Part shown: piece by piece, positions 1-6,258 of the stretch
How positions within the stretch are numbered: position 1 is the first letter of the stretch
Layout: each line of letters opens with the position of its first letter
Assembly: GCA_949840475.1 (NCBI GenBank)
Contig: CATKXA010000020.1
Span: 1-12,873, forward strand
Source of the DNA: an uncultured Thermoanaerobacterales bacterium
GTDB lineage: Bacteria > Bacillota > Clostridia > Christensenellales > UBA1242
Length of the DNA: 12,873 nt
Direction: 5' to 3'
Translations under genes and position numbers: made by a program
Notes under the pieces: generated by a model
Databases searched by the model: none
What the model was told of the DNA's origin: nothing
Seen by the model: only the letters and a program-made list of their open reading frames with translations

Positions 1-21
1 TGTCTGCTAGGCAAGGCTCAT

Positions 22-75
22 AAAAAAATCCACGCAGGAGTTTACTTGGCGTAAATGACTGTGTGGGATTTTTTA
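22..75. repeat. Dispersed hairpin repeat, copy 1 (likely transporter terminator)
   Basis: Imperfect palindrome with arms 22-45 and 51-74 and loop TTGGC (46-50). The inner core pairs CAG/CTG, then G38.A58 and A39.G57, then G40.T56, then TTTAC/GTAAA. The outer stem pairs ACGCAG with CTGTGT, then ATCC with GGAT after one bulged G, then A and T tracts. It lies 34 bp after the stop codon of the ABC transporter. Because the stem ends in A7 on one side and T6 on the other, it could terminate transcription in both directions. Flanking motifs shared with other copies are AAGGCTC (13-19), AGAAACG (77-83) and GCAAAGCTCGCC (95-106). Confidence 0.85.
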
Positions 76-109
76 TAGAAACGAAGCATAGCGGGCAAAG
101 CTCGCCGTG

Positions 110-2677
110 TTATTCGGTACGAAGAGCCACCACAGGATCCTTCTTCGCCGCCGATAATGACGGAAAGAGCCCTGAAATAAGTGTTAAAATTATGCTGATA
201 AATAACATTATTAGAGCATAGTGCCATGGGAATATTGCTATTGCACTTATTGTTGATACTGCTTTTACTATTAGATTTGCAATAAGGCAAATAATGTAAG
301 TTATTGCTACACCTATTAACCCAGAAGTAAAGCCAATAATAAATGTTTCCGCATTGAATAAATGCACAACATCTCGTTTTCTGCCACCAAGCGAGCGAAT
401 AACACCTATCTCTTTTGTACGCTCTACAACTGAAACATGCGTGATTATACCTATCATTACGCAAGACACCAATAATGAAATGCATGCAAATGCTATCAAA
501 GCGTATGAAACTATATTAATCATTTTGCCGAGCGTTAAAGTTAGAAACTGCGTTGTATCCGCATAAACTATTTGCATGCTTTGCTCCGCGTTGGCATTAT
601 ACGATTTTATCATATTAAGCACGGCGTCTTTTGCATCAAATGTTTTGGGGTAGAACGAGATACTAACAGGAAGCTCACTTGCCCCAATTTGCTGCAATCC
701 TAGCTGATAAGCATCGTCTTCGGCTAAAGTATAATGGAAAATTGGTAGCAAGTACTGATTCATCTCAGTGACGCTCGAAAAACCCTCTTCAAACTTGCCA
801 GTCAAACTAGAAGGCAAGCTTTCAAGCGACAATGTGAATGGGTCATAAAAATTCAAGTTTCCGCTATCCTTACGCTCTTGTTGTTTTTGTGCGATTTCAG
901 ATGCTTTACAATTATTTAAGTAATGCTCCCCAAGTGAAGGCATATAGGCAAGTCCTGTACTCAAAATACTTGAAGATGCGTCATCTTTTAACCTAATAAC
1001 ACCGCTTATTTTCAAAGTTGTGCTAGCATTTTCAAAAACCGTTTGTAAAGTTATCGAATCCTCTTTAAGCGTATCAAAAGTGTCCGCAACTGAATCATAA
1101 CTATAATAGTCATCATTGTATAAAAGTTTAAACTCTTTGTTGCAAAGCTCTTCAAAATCTAAAGTAGCGTACTTTTGAGTTGCATTATCGTACTTAAAAG
1201 AAATACCCAATTTTTCTAGTGTTGAAACTGGAACTTGGTTTCCCTTTCCAACAACTAGCACCATTTGAGTGCTATAGCCCTCTGCATTGTTAGTTGGAAG
1301 CGTACCATAAATCAAATCATAAGACTGCATCACATAATCCATGTTGTTTATGAGCTGATAAACCTCGCCCGAAACTTGACCAGTCATGATATTAGTTTGG
1401 TTCTTGCTCTTATAAAGCTTATAGCTTCCCTCATCAACTTTAGACACAAGTTTAATAGGTGCATGATACTTATACTCAACAGAGTTTAATTGGCTCTTAT
1501 CGCCCTTTAGGCTATCTGCTTGTTCAAATGCTTTAACATGGTCTAAAAAAGCTTTATTTAGGTTGTTATAGTGCCCAAACTGCGTAAACTGTGCCATTGG
1601 GTCATAAGGGTAAAGAGAGTCATCCGTTGGGTTCTTTATGTCCTCCCCGCCCATACTCATGTTAGAAAGTTTGCCGGTATCAAGCGAGATAGCCGTAACC
1701 GTGATAGGGGCACTGCCCAGTGCGTCCGCCTGCAAATTATTGATATAATTTGTTAGTCCCACAGACACTGCAAGCACCAGCGATACACCTATAATACCAA
1801 TCGCACCAGCTATGCTTGTGAGTATTGTTCTGCCTTTCTTGCTAAACAAGTTTTGAAAAGACAATCTAAATGCCGTGAAAAAGCTCATTTTTGCTTTTTC
1901 TTTTTTTACCTGTAGTGGTTTATCTTTGTTTTCATTTATGCTTTTGCTTTGTTTACTTTCTTTATTTAGTTTTTTAACTTCTTGCTTTTCTTCTTCTGCT
2001 GAGTACTCATTACTATCGCCCTCAACTTGTCCGTCAAGAAGTTTTATAATCCTAGTAGAATACTTTTCAGCAAGCTCGGGGTTATGAGTTACCATTATTA
2101 CCAATCTATCGTTGGCAATTTCTTTGATAAGTTCCATAATTTGAACAGAAGTGGTTGTGTCGAGAGCCCCCGTTGGCTCATCTGCAAGCAAGATTTCCGG
2201 GTCATTAACAAGTGCTCTTGCAATAGCAACACGCTGGCACTGACCGCCAGAGAGCTGATTAGGTCTTTTATTATATTGACCAGCAAGCCCTACTTTGTCT
2301 AACGCTTTTTTGGCTTTTTCTATTCTTTCAGATTTTTTCATGCCCGCAATTGTTAGTGCAAGCTCAACGTTCCCAAGTATTGTTTGATGTGGGATTAAAT
2401 TATAGCTTTGAAAAATAAAGCCAACTCTATGGTTTCTATAAATATCCCAATCCCCATCTTTAAACTCTTTAGTACTACGACCAGCGATAAAAAGGTCGCC
2501 AGAGGTGTATTTATCAAGTCCGCCTATAATGTTCAAAAGCGTTGTCTTTCCACAGCCTGAAGGTCCCAATATGGACACAAATTCATTCTTTCTAAAGGAT
2601 AGATTAATGCCTTTTAGTGCCTCAACAGTTGTATCTGCCACTTTATAGTGCTTTGTTATATTTACAAGTCTTAACAT
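110..2677 (-). CDS. ABC transporter, fused ATPase and FtsX/MacB-type permease
   Basis: An 855-aa fused exporter-type ABC protein of the MacB/LolCDE/FtsX superfamily. The N-terminal ATPase shows Walker A GPSGCGKTT (38-46), Q-loop near Q90, signature LSGGQ (142-146, followed by C where Q is usual), Walker B LLADE (163-167) and H-loop H198. A charged Lys/Glu linker (about 219-263) joins TM1 (about 285-306). An extracytoplasmic domain of about 410 residues follows, then three C-terminal TM segments (about 722-746, 778-803, 820-838) with the FtsX-like cytoplasmic loop ERTKEIGVIRSLGG. The family couples cytoplasmic ATP hydrolysis to mechanical work on periplasmic or extracellular substrates such as peptides or lipoproteins; the substrate here is unknown. 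The start at 2677 is preferred over the longer frame to 2713. GGAGG (2683-2687) sits 5 nt upstream of it, and the promoter -10 box overlaps the longer start. It is monocistronic: own promoter, hairpin after the stop. Confidence 0.93.
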   Translation of the reverse strand: MLRLVNITKHYKVADTTVEALKGINLSFRKNEFVSILGPSGCGKTTLLNIIGGLDKYTSGDLFIAGRSTKEFKDGDWDIYRNHRVGFIFQSYNLIPHQTILGNVELALTIAGMKKSERIEKAKKALDKVGLAGQYNKRPNQLSGGQCQRVAIARALVNDPEILLADEPTGALDTTTSVQIMELIKEIANDRLVIMVTHNPELAEKYSTRIIKLLDGQVEGDSNEYSAEEEKQEVKKLNKESKQSKSINENKDKPLQVKKEKAKMSFFTAFRLSFQNLFSKKGRTILTSIAGAIGIIGVSLVLAVSVGLTNYINNLQADALGSAPITVTAISLDTGKLSNMSMGGEDIKNPTDDSLYPYDPMAQFTQFGHYNNLNKAFLDHVKAFEQADSLKGDKSQLNSVEYKYHAPIKLVSKVDEGSYKLYKSKNQTNIMTGQVSGEVYQLINNMDYVMQSYDLIYGTLPTNNAEGYSTQMVLVVGKGNQVPVSTLEKLGISFKYDNATQKYATLDFEELCNKEFKLLYNDDYYSYDSVADTFDTLKEDSITLQTVFENASTTLKISGVIRLKDDASSSILSTGLAYMPSLGEHYLNNCKASEIAQKQQERKDSGNLNFYDPFTLSLESLPSSLTGKFEEGFSSVTEMNQYLLPIFHYTLAEDDAYQLGLQQIGASELPVSISFYPKTFDAKDAVLNMIKSYNANAEQSMQIVYADTTQFLTLTLGKMINIVSYALIAFACISLLVSCVMIGIITHVSVVERTKEIGVIRSLGGRKRDVVHLFNAETFIIGFTSGLIGVAITYIICLIANLIVKAVSTISAIAIFPWHYALIMLFISIILTLISGLFPSLSAAKKDPVVALRTE

Positions 2678-2704
2678 AAACACCTCCAACATATTTATAC
2701 TAAC

Positions 2705-2733
2705 ATTATACAACTAGGGCAAAGATTTAGCAA
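2705..2733 (-). promoter_or_regulatory. Sigma-A-type promoter of the ABC transporter
   Basis: On the minus strand TTGCTA (2728-2733) is followed by a 17-bp spacer and a perfect TATAAT (2705-2710). Transcription would start near 2698, giving a leader of about 20 nt that holds the GGAGG at 2683-2687. This places the start codon at 2677. Confidence 0.8.
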
Positions 2734-2756
2734 CCACAAAGTTAAGCAATATTTTA

Positions 2757-2790
2757 AAAAAAATAAAAGCCCACAAAACATTGTGGGCTT
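2757..2790 (-). terminator. Rho-independent terminator after the 41-aa gene
   Basis: A perfect 10-bp stem pairs AAGCCCACAA (2767-2776) with TTGTGGGCTT (2781-2790), with loop AACA. On the minus strand it is followed by a T-rich tail (TTATTTTTTTT). The hairpin overlaps the stop codon of the small gene at 2789-2791 and ends just before the transporter promoter, so it separates the two units. Confidence 0.93.
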
Positions 2791-2914
2791 AAAGGTCATC
2801 AGCGTCTTGAACAGGTCTTTCGCCGTCCTCCGGGTTTCCCGTATAGGAACCAAGCGGATCTGCCTTTCTATTAAAACTTGATTTCTTTTTGTTTTTTACT
2901 TTTTTCATATACAT
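2789..2914 (-). CDS. Small conserved acidic-tail protein, 41 aa
   Basis: A short frame of 41 codons. Its product has a basic N-terminus (MKKVKNKKK, FNRK) followed by DPLGSYTG and an acidic end, PVQDADDL. The pattern DPxGSYTGxP...PVQDADDL resembles, from memory only, a short hypothetical protein common in Clostridia; I know no function for it. Support for a real gene is that the stop lies inside the 5' arm of a strong terminator, the composition is unlike the surrounding AT-rich spacer, and the motif is familiar. Against it, no clear ribosome binding site precedes either ATG (2914 or 2908). It has no membrane segment or signal peptide. It sits 63 bp after the HipS-like gene and could be its last cistron or have a separate promoter that I cannot pin down. 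Confidence 0.72.
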   Translation of the reverse strand: MYMKKVKNKKKSSFNRKADPLGSYTGNPEDGERPVQDADDL

Positions 2915-2977
2915 AGTATTTGAATAAAAACTTATAAATATTCATTAAATTCAATTATTTAAAAGCAAACATTTATA

Positions 2978-3301
2978 TTAAGCTTGCCTTATCCCAAAAT
3001 TTTCAGGACAAATTTTCAATCCTGCAAGTTTATACAATTTTACAAACTCTGAATCCTCATCTTTTATATCAGCTTTTAATCTCAAATCCTCTCTTGCTGT
3101 CGCTTCTAAGTATTGAAGGAAATTTTGAGGTACATACTTATACTCTTTTGTTTGGGCTTTATTTAAACTAAACAACATCATATCTATAGGATACTTTTTA
3201 AAAGCTACTTGAATATTGCTTTCATCAGCAGTAAAGTAATAATTGTTATTGTACTCTAGATAACCTAAGGTTAGTTCTTTAATATATAGTGCTATTTTCA
3301 T
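2978..3301 (-). CDS. HipS-like protein (detached HipA N-terminal subdomain)
   Basis: 107 aa. By eye it aligns along its whole length with the N-subdomain 1 of HipA (Couple_hipA family). The start, ALYIKELTLGYLEYNNNYYF, matches the HipA strand pattern with its xVGxL motif. PIDMMLFSL matches the PLSLSLPL strand. NFLQYLEATARED followed by EFVKLYKLAGLKICPENFGI matches the NFFDNLLPD..FDLLSEIGRDSVGAVTL region of E. coli HipA. In the known HipBST system the free subdomain, HipS, is the antitoxin of the HipT kinase, so an antitoxin role is a reasonable inference. Its ATG overlaps the kinase stop codon by 4 bp (ATGA), which implies translational coupling. An AGAGG lies 6 nt upstream as a weak ribosome binding site. 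Assignment rests on remembered family sequences, not a search. Confidence 0.7.
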   Translation of the reverse strand: MKIALYIKELTLGYLEYNNNYYFTADESNIQVAFKKYPIDMMLFSLNKAQTKEYKYVPQNFLQYLEATAREDLRLKADIKDEDSEFVKLYKLAGLKICPENFGIRQA

Positions 3302-4440
3302 ACAGACCTCTGCTCTTCATCTTCTATTTCTTTTTGTTGAACTATTTTTGCCCTTTTAACTTTTATTAGTTCATCAATCGTATTTACCTGATAATTCATT
3401 ATTTGATTGACTAAATATTCCACACCCTCTGGGATTATATCTTGAGGTGTTTGCAAACTTTGAAAAATATCAGACAAGTCTAAAGTTTTAGTTTCTTTTG
3501 AATAATTTAGTTTTTGCTTTAAACCCAAATAAAAGTGTGCAATTTCAGGGTTATTCAATATCTCATGAGTTAATTCTTCCAAAAACATTTCCTTTGCCTC
3601 TGGGTCACCACATGATACAATTCTTGGAATCATTGAATTGTGACTATATGTTTTTGAATCGAACTTGACAAGAGTAGTCTTAATACCAAAGAAAGGAATG
3701 TATTTCTCTAACTGATATTTTAGTGAATCTGACTGCTTTCTCTTCCTAATTTCAGCCTTGATTTGTGTTGATATTCCTTGCACGCCTTCAAGCTTTCTTT
3801 TCAAGAAACAAATACAACCATTATCATAACACTTAGATTTGGTAATAGATATTTTACTATCACTTTTTGCAAGTAAAAAAGTAGTATTGAGCCAATGCCT
3901 GTCTGCTTGCAATAAAATGAAATCAAATAAAGCTTGTTTGATTAAATCATTTCTGCATTGCTCAATTTCGTTAGCATCAATTTCACATTCCATAAATTTT
4001 GCATATTGATTAATACAGTTTATAAATCCATCAACAGTGTTTAATTCGCCTGTGTAAAACATATCTATAGAGTTATCATAGATATGGTTAGCAACAGCAG
4101 AAACTAAAGAATAACCCGACAATTCCGATATCTCAGAATTGTTTTTATACGATTCGCATATTACCCCAGTTTTTACTTCGCCATTTTCAAGTACTGAAGC
4201 ACCCACATAAGTAACACAAGGCACATTTACTCTAGATGCTATCGCTGAAGCAATGATTTCTCCCCAATTTTCACATGTTTTTTCACTTCTGTTACATTTG
4301 AAAAGCATCCTAGGATAACTGCTCTCTTGACCAGGTACAAGCCAAAACTTATCTCTTGTACCACGAGTATTTTCCTCTGCTGAAAAAAACTCATTGCCAA
4401 TTACATATAATCCTGCATCATTTTTTTCAATATTTATCAT
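3298..4440 (-). CDS. HipA/HipT-like Ser/Thr kinase lacking the N-terminal subdomain
   Basis: 380 aa with the active-site pattern of HipA-family kinases. K48 in MLFK is the likely ATP-binding lysine, and E61 in NWGEIIAS the helix glutamate. D180 and N185 form the catalytic loop DRHWLN, with the same D-x-H-x-x-N spacing as E. coli HipA D309-H311-N314. D206-N207 (CYDNG) is the metal site. The distance from K48 to D180 (132) is close to that from K181 to D309 in HipA (128). Only 47 residues precede the lysine, so the roughly 100-aa N-subdomain 1 is missing from this chain; it appears to be encoded by the overlapping next gene. S40-S41 lie in the presumed glycine-rich loop (PGQESSYPR), where HipT-type kinases carry regulatory serines. 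Known members phosphorylate aminoacyl-tRNA synthetases and stop growth; the target here is unknown. No HipB-like helix-turn-helix gene is adjacent. Confidence 0.82.
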   Translation of the reverse strand: MINIEKNDAGLYVIGNEFFSAEENTRGTRDKFWLVPGQESSYPRMLFKCNRSEKTCENWGEIIASAIASRVNVPCVTYVGASVLENGEVKTGVICESYKNNSEISELSGYSLVSAVANHIYDNSIDMFYTGELNTVDGFINCINQYAKFMECEIDANEIEQCRNDLIKQALFDFILLQADRHWLNTTFLLAKSDSKISITKSKCYDNGCICFLKRKLEGVQGISTQIKAEIRKRKQSDSLKYQLEKYIPFFGIKTTLVKFDSKTYSHNSMIPRIVSCGDPEAKEMFLEELTHEILNNPEIAHFYLGLKQKLNYSKETKTLDLSDIFQSLQTPQDIIPEGVEYLVNQIMNYQVNTIDELIKVKRAKIVQQKEIEDEEQRSV

Positions 4441-4459
4441 AATCTTCTACCTTATTTAT

Positions 4460-4488
4460 ATAATACAATAAATTTTTCAATTTGGCAA
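4460..4488 (-). promoter_or_regulatory. Probable promoter of the kinase/HipS-like operon
   Basis: On the minus strand TTGCCA (4483-4488), a 17-bp spacer and TATTAT (4460-4465). The start of transcription would be near 4453, giving a leader of only about 13 nt that contains AAGGTAGAAG as a weak ribosome binding site before the ATG at 4440. I see no clear operator palindrome around it. Confidence 0.6.
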
Positions 4489-4613
4489 TACCTTTCTGTT
4501 TTTCTTTTTTTAGCACTGATTTTCAAACAAACTTCCCTTCTCAAATTCTACTACAGTTTTATATCTAACAAAGTATAAAATTAACAAGCGTTTTTAAAGT
4601 AAGGTTTTCATAT

Positions 4614-4650
4614 AAACAAGGCAACAAAAACTCCGAAGCAAGCGTTTTCG
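4614..4650 (+). repeat. Decayed hairpin repeat, copy 6 (left half only)
   Basis: ACAAGGCAACAAAAA (4616-4630) followed by TCCGAAGCA repeats almost exactly the left part of copy 2 (4748-4773), 130 bp away. The conserved core and the right arm are not recognisable, so this looks like a partial duplication or an eroded copy. Confidence 0.5.
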
Positions 4651-4757
4651 TCTAAGCTCATAATTTATTTTTATAGTTTTTTTAAATAACCCGAGATATG
4701 CTGTTTTATTAATTCAAGGTGTTTTTAGAGCAAATTTTGCGTATATAACAAGGCAAC

Positions 4758-4811
4758 AAAAAAATCCGAAGCACGAGTTTACTTGGCGTAAATGAGTGTT
4801 TCGGATTTTTG
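4758..4811. repeat. Dispersed hairpin repeat, copy 2
   Basis: Arms 4760-4782 and 4788-4810, loop TTGGC. The stem pairs A-tract/T-tract, TCCGAAGCAC with GTGTTTCGGA (one G.T), then the tandem G4775.A4795 and A4776.G4794, G4777.T4793 and TTTAC/GTAAA. Relative to the other copies the pair next to the tandem mismatch is C-G (4774-4796) instead of G-C, a compensatory change. The minus-strand 3' side ends in T7, so it could be a second terminator behind tuf. Left flank ACAAGGCAAC (4748-4757); right flank AGAACG (4833-4838). Confidence 0.85.
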
Positions 4812-4918
4812 AATAAGGCAAGATTTATATTTAGAACGCAGCACAAAGAATATAAAACTTTCAAATAGTTTGATTTAAATGTTTTAGGGCGAAGATTAGT
4901 TCTAGAACAAATAAAAAA

Positions 4919-4968
4919 GAAAAATCCAGGCAGGAGTTTACTTTCGTAAATGACTGTCTGGATTTTTT
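4919..4968. repeat. Dispersed hairpin repeat, copy 3 (likely tuf terminator)
   Basis: Arms 4919-4941 and 4946-4968 with loop TTTC. This is the cleanest copy: AAAAATCCAGG pairs with TCTGGATTTTT, then CAG/CTG, G4934.A4953, A4935.G4952, G4936.T4951 and TTTAC/GTAAA. It lies 40 bp after the tuf stop. On the minus strand the stem ends in ATTTTTCTTTTTT, as expected for an intrinsic terminator of the fusA-tuf transcript. The plus-strand side also ends in T6, so it may act both ways. Confidence 0.88.
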
Positions 4969-5008
4969 GAATTTTATGCAGTTATAGTGCTGATATTTGC
5001 CCTAAAAA

Positions 5009-6217
5009 CTATTTAATAATTTTAGAAACAACACCAGAACCAACAGTTCTTCCGCCTTCACGGATAGCGAAACGAAGTCCTTCTTCGATAGCGATAGGTT
5101 GAATTAGTTTAACTGTGATACGAGTATTATCACCAGGCATAACCATTTCAACGCCAGCTGGAAGTTCAATAGAACCAGTAACGTCTGTAGTACGGATATA
5201 GAATTGTGGACGATAGTTGTTGAAGAATGGTGTATGACGACCACCCTCGTCTTTAGTTAGAACGTAAACTTCAGCTTCGAATTCAGTGTGTGGATGAATT
5301 GTGCCTGGTTTGCATAGAATTTGACCACGCTCAACATCAGTTCTTTGAATACCACGAAGAAGAACACCAACGTTGTAACCAGCGATAGCTTCGTCAACAG
5401 TTTTCTTGAACATTTCGATACCAGTAACAACTGTTGAAGTTGATTTTTCTTTAAGACCACAGATTTCAACTGTATCGTTAAGTTTTAAAGTACCTCTTTC
5501 AACTCTACCAGTAACAACTGTACCACGACCAGTGATTGTGAATACGTCCTCGATTGGCATCAAGAATGGTTTATCAGTCTCACGTGGAGGAAGTGGAATA
5601 AATGCGTCAACAGCAGCCATAAGCTCGTCGATAGCTTTAAGATCTTCAGAATCCCAAGCACCTTTTTGAGCAGCTTCGATAGCTTTAAGAGCAGAACCCT
5701 TAACGATTGGAGTGTTATCTCCATCGAAACCATATTGGCTAAGAAGTTCACGAATTTCCATTTCAACTAGTTCAGCAAGCTCCATGTCGCCACCTAATTG
5801 GTCAATTTTGTTCATGAATACAACGATTTTTGGAACGCCTACTTGACGAGCAAGAAGGATATGCTCACGAGTTTGAGGCATAGGACCGTCAGTTGCAGCA
5901 ACAACAAGGATAGCACCATCCATTTGTGCAGCACCAGTGATCATGTTTTTAACATAGTCTGCGTGTCCTGGGCAGTCTACGTGTGCGTAGTGACGATTTT
6001 CAGTTTCGTACTCTACGTGTGCGGTATTGATTGTAATACCTCTTTGTCTCTCTTCTGGTGCAGAGTCAATTTGGTCATAGTTCTTAACTTCTGTTCCGAA
6101 CTTATGAGCTTGATTCATAGTGATTGCAGCAGTAAGAGTTGTTTTGCCGTGGTCAACGTGGCCGATTGTACCAATGTTAACGTGAGGCTTTTTTGCATCA
6201 TATTTAGCTTTTGCCAT
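5009..6217 (-). CDS. tuf: Translation elongation factor Tu
   Basis: 402-aa GTPase that delivers aminoacyl-tRNA to the ribosomal A site. G motifs are complete: GHVDHGKT (19-26), RGIT with T62, DCPGH (81-85), NKID (136-139) and the SAL motif in VKGSALKAI. Domains 2 and 3 follow, with GRGTVVTGRVERG and the C-terminal RFAIREGGRTVGSGVVSKII. Length is slightly above the usual 394-400 aa, because of small changes in domain 1 after NQAHKFG and around DGDNTP. The ribosome binding site AAGGAGAT precedes the ATG at 6217. It lies 41 bp after fusA with no terminator between, so the two are surely co-transcribed, and hairpin copy 3 ends the unit. The usual next gene, rpsJ, is absent. Confidence 0.99.
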   Translation of the reverse strand: MAKAKYDAKKPHVNIGTIGHVDHGKTTLTAAITMNQAHKFGTEVKNYDQIDSAPEERQRGITINTAHVEYETENRHYAHVDCPGHADYVKNMITGAAQMDGAILVVAATDGPMPQTREHILLARQVGVPKIVVFMNKIDQLGGDMELAELVEMEIRELLSQYGFDGDNTPIVKGSALKAIEAAQKGAWDSEDLKAIDELMAAVDAFIPLPPRETDKPFLMPIEDVFTITGRGTVVTGRVERGTLKLNDTVEICGLKEKSTSTVVTGIEMFKKTVDEAIAGYNVGVLLRGIQRTDVERGQILCKPGTIHPHTEFEAEVYVLTKDEGGRHTPFFNNYRPQFYIRTTDVTGSIELPAGVEMVMPGDNTRITVKLIQPIAIEEGLRFAIREGGRTVGSGVVSKIIK

Positions 6218-6258
6218 TTTTTATCTCCTTTTTATTTATTTATTTTTTATTTGGCATT

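Larger units (their letters stand above)
4441..5008. other. 568-bp spacer between tuf and the kinase gene
   Basis: No credible coding frame on either strand. From the tuf side it holds hairpin copy 3 (tuf terminator), hairpin copy 2, a decayed copy at 4614-4650 and the kinase promoter. The remaining stretches are AT-rich without recognisable structure. A second AAGGCAAG-like motif at 4815-4822, just right of copy 2, may be a further remnant of the repeat. Confidence 0.7.

Noticed and set aside
22..75. Kink-turn motif in the repeat core because of the tandem G.A pairs
   Set aside because: The required 3-nt bulge on one strand is absent; the G.A pairs lie in a continuous symmetric stem.
36..76. 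AGGAG followed by ATGA in each repeat, read as a tiny translated frame (for example M-T-V-W-D-F-L)
   Set aside because: The spacing of about 14 nt is too long for a ribosome binding site, the peptides differ between copies and all the bases are explained by the hairpin core.
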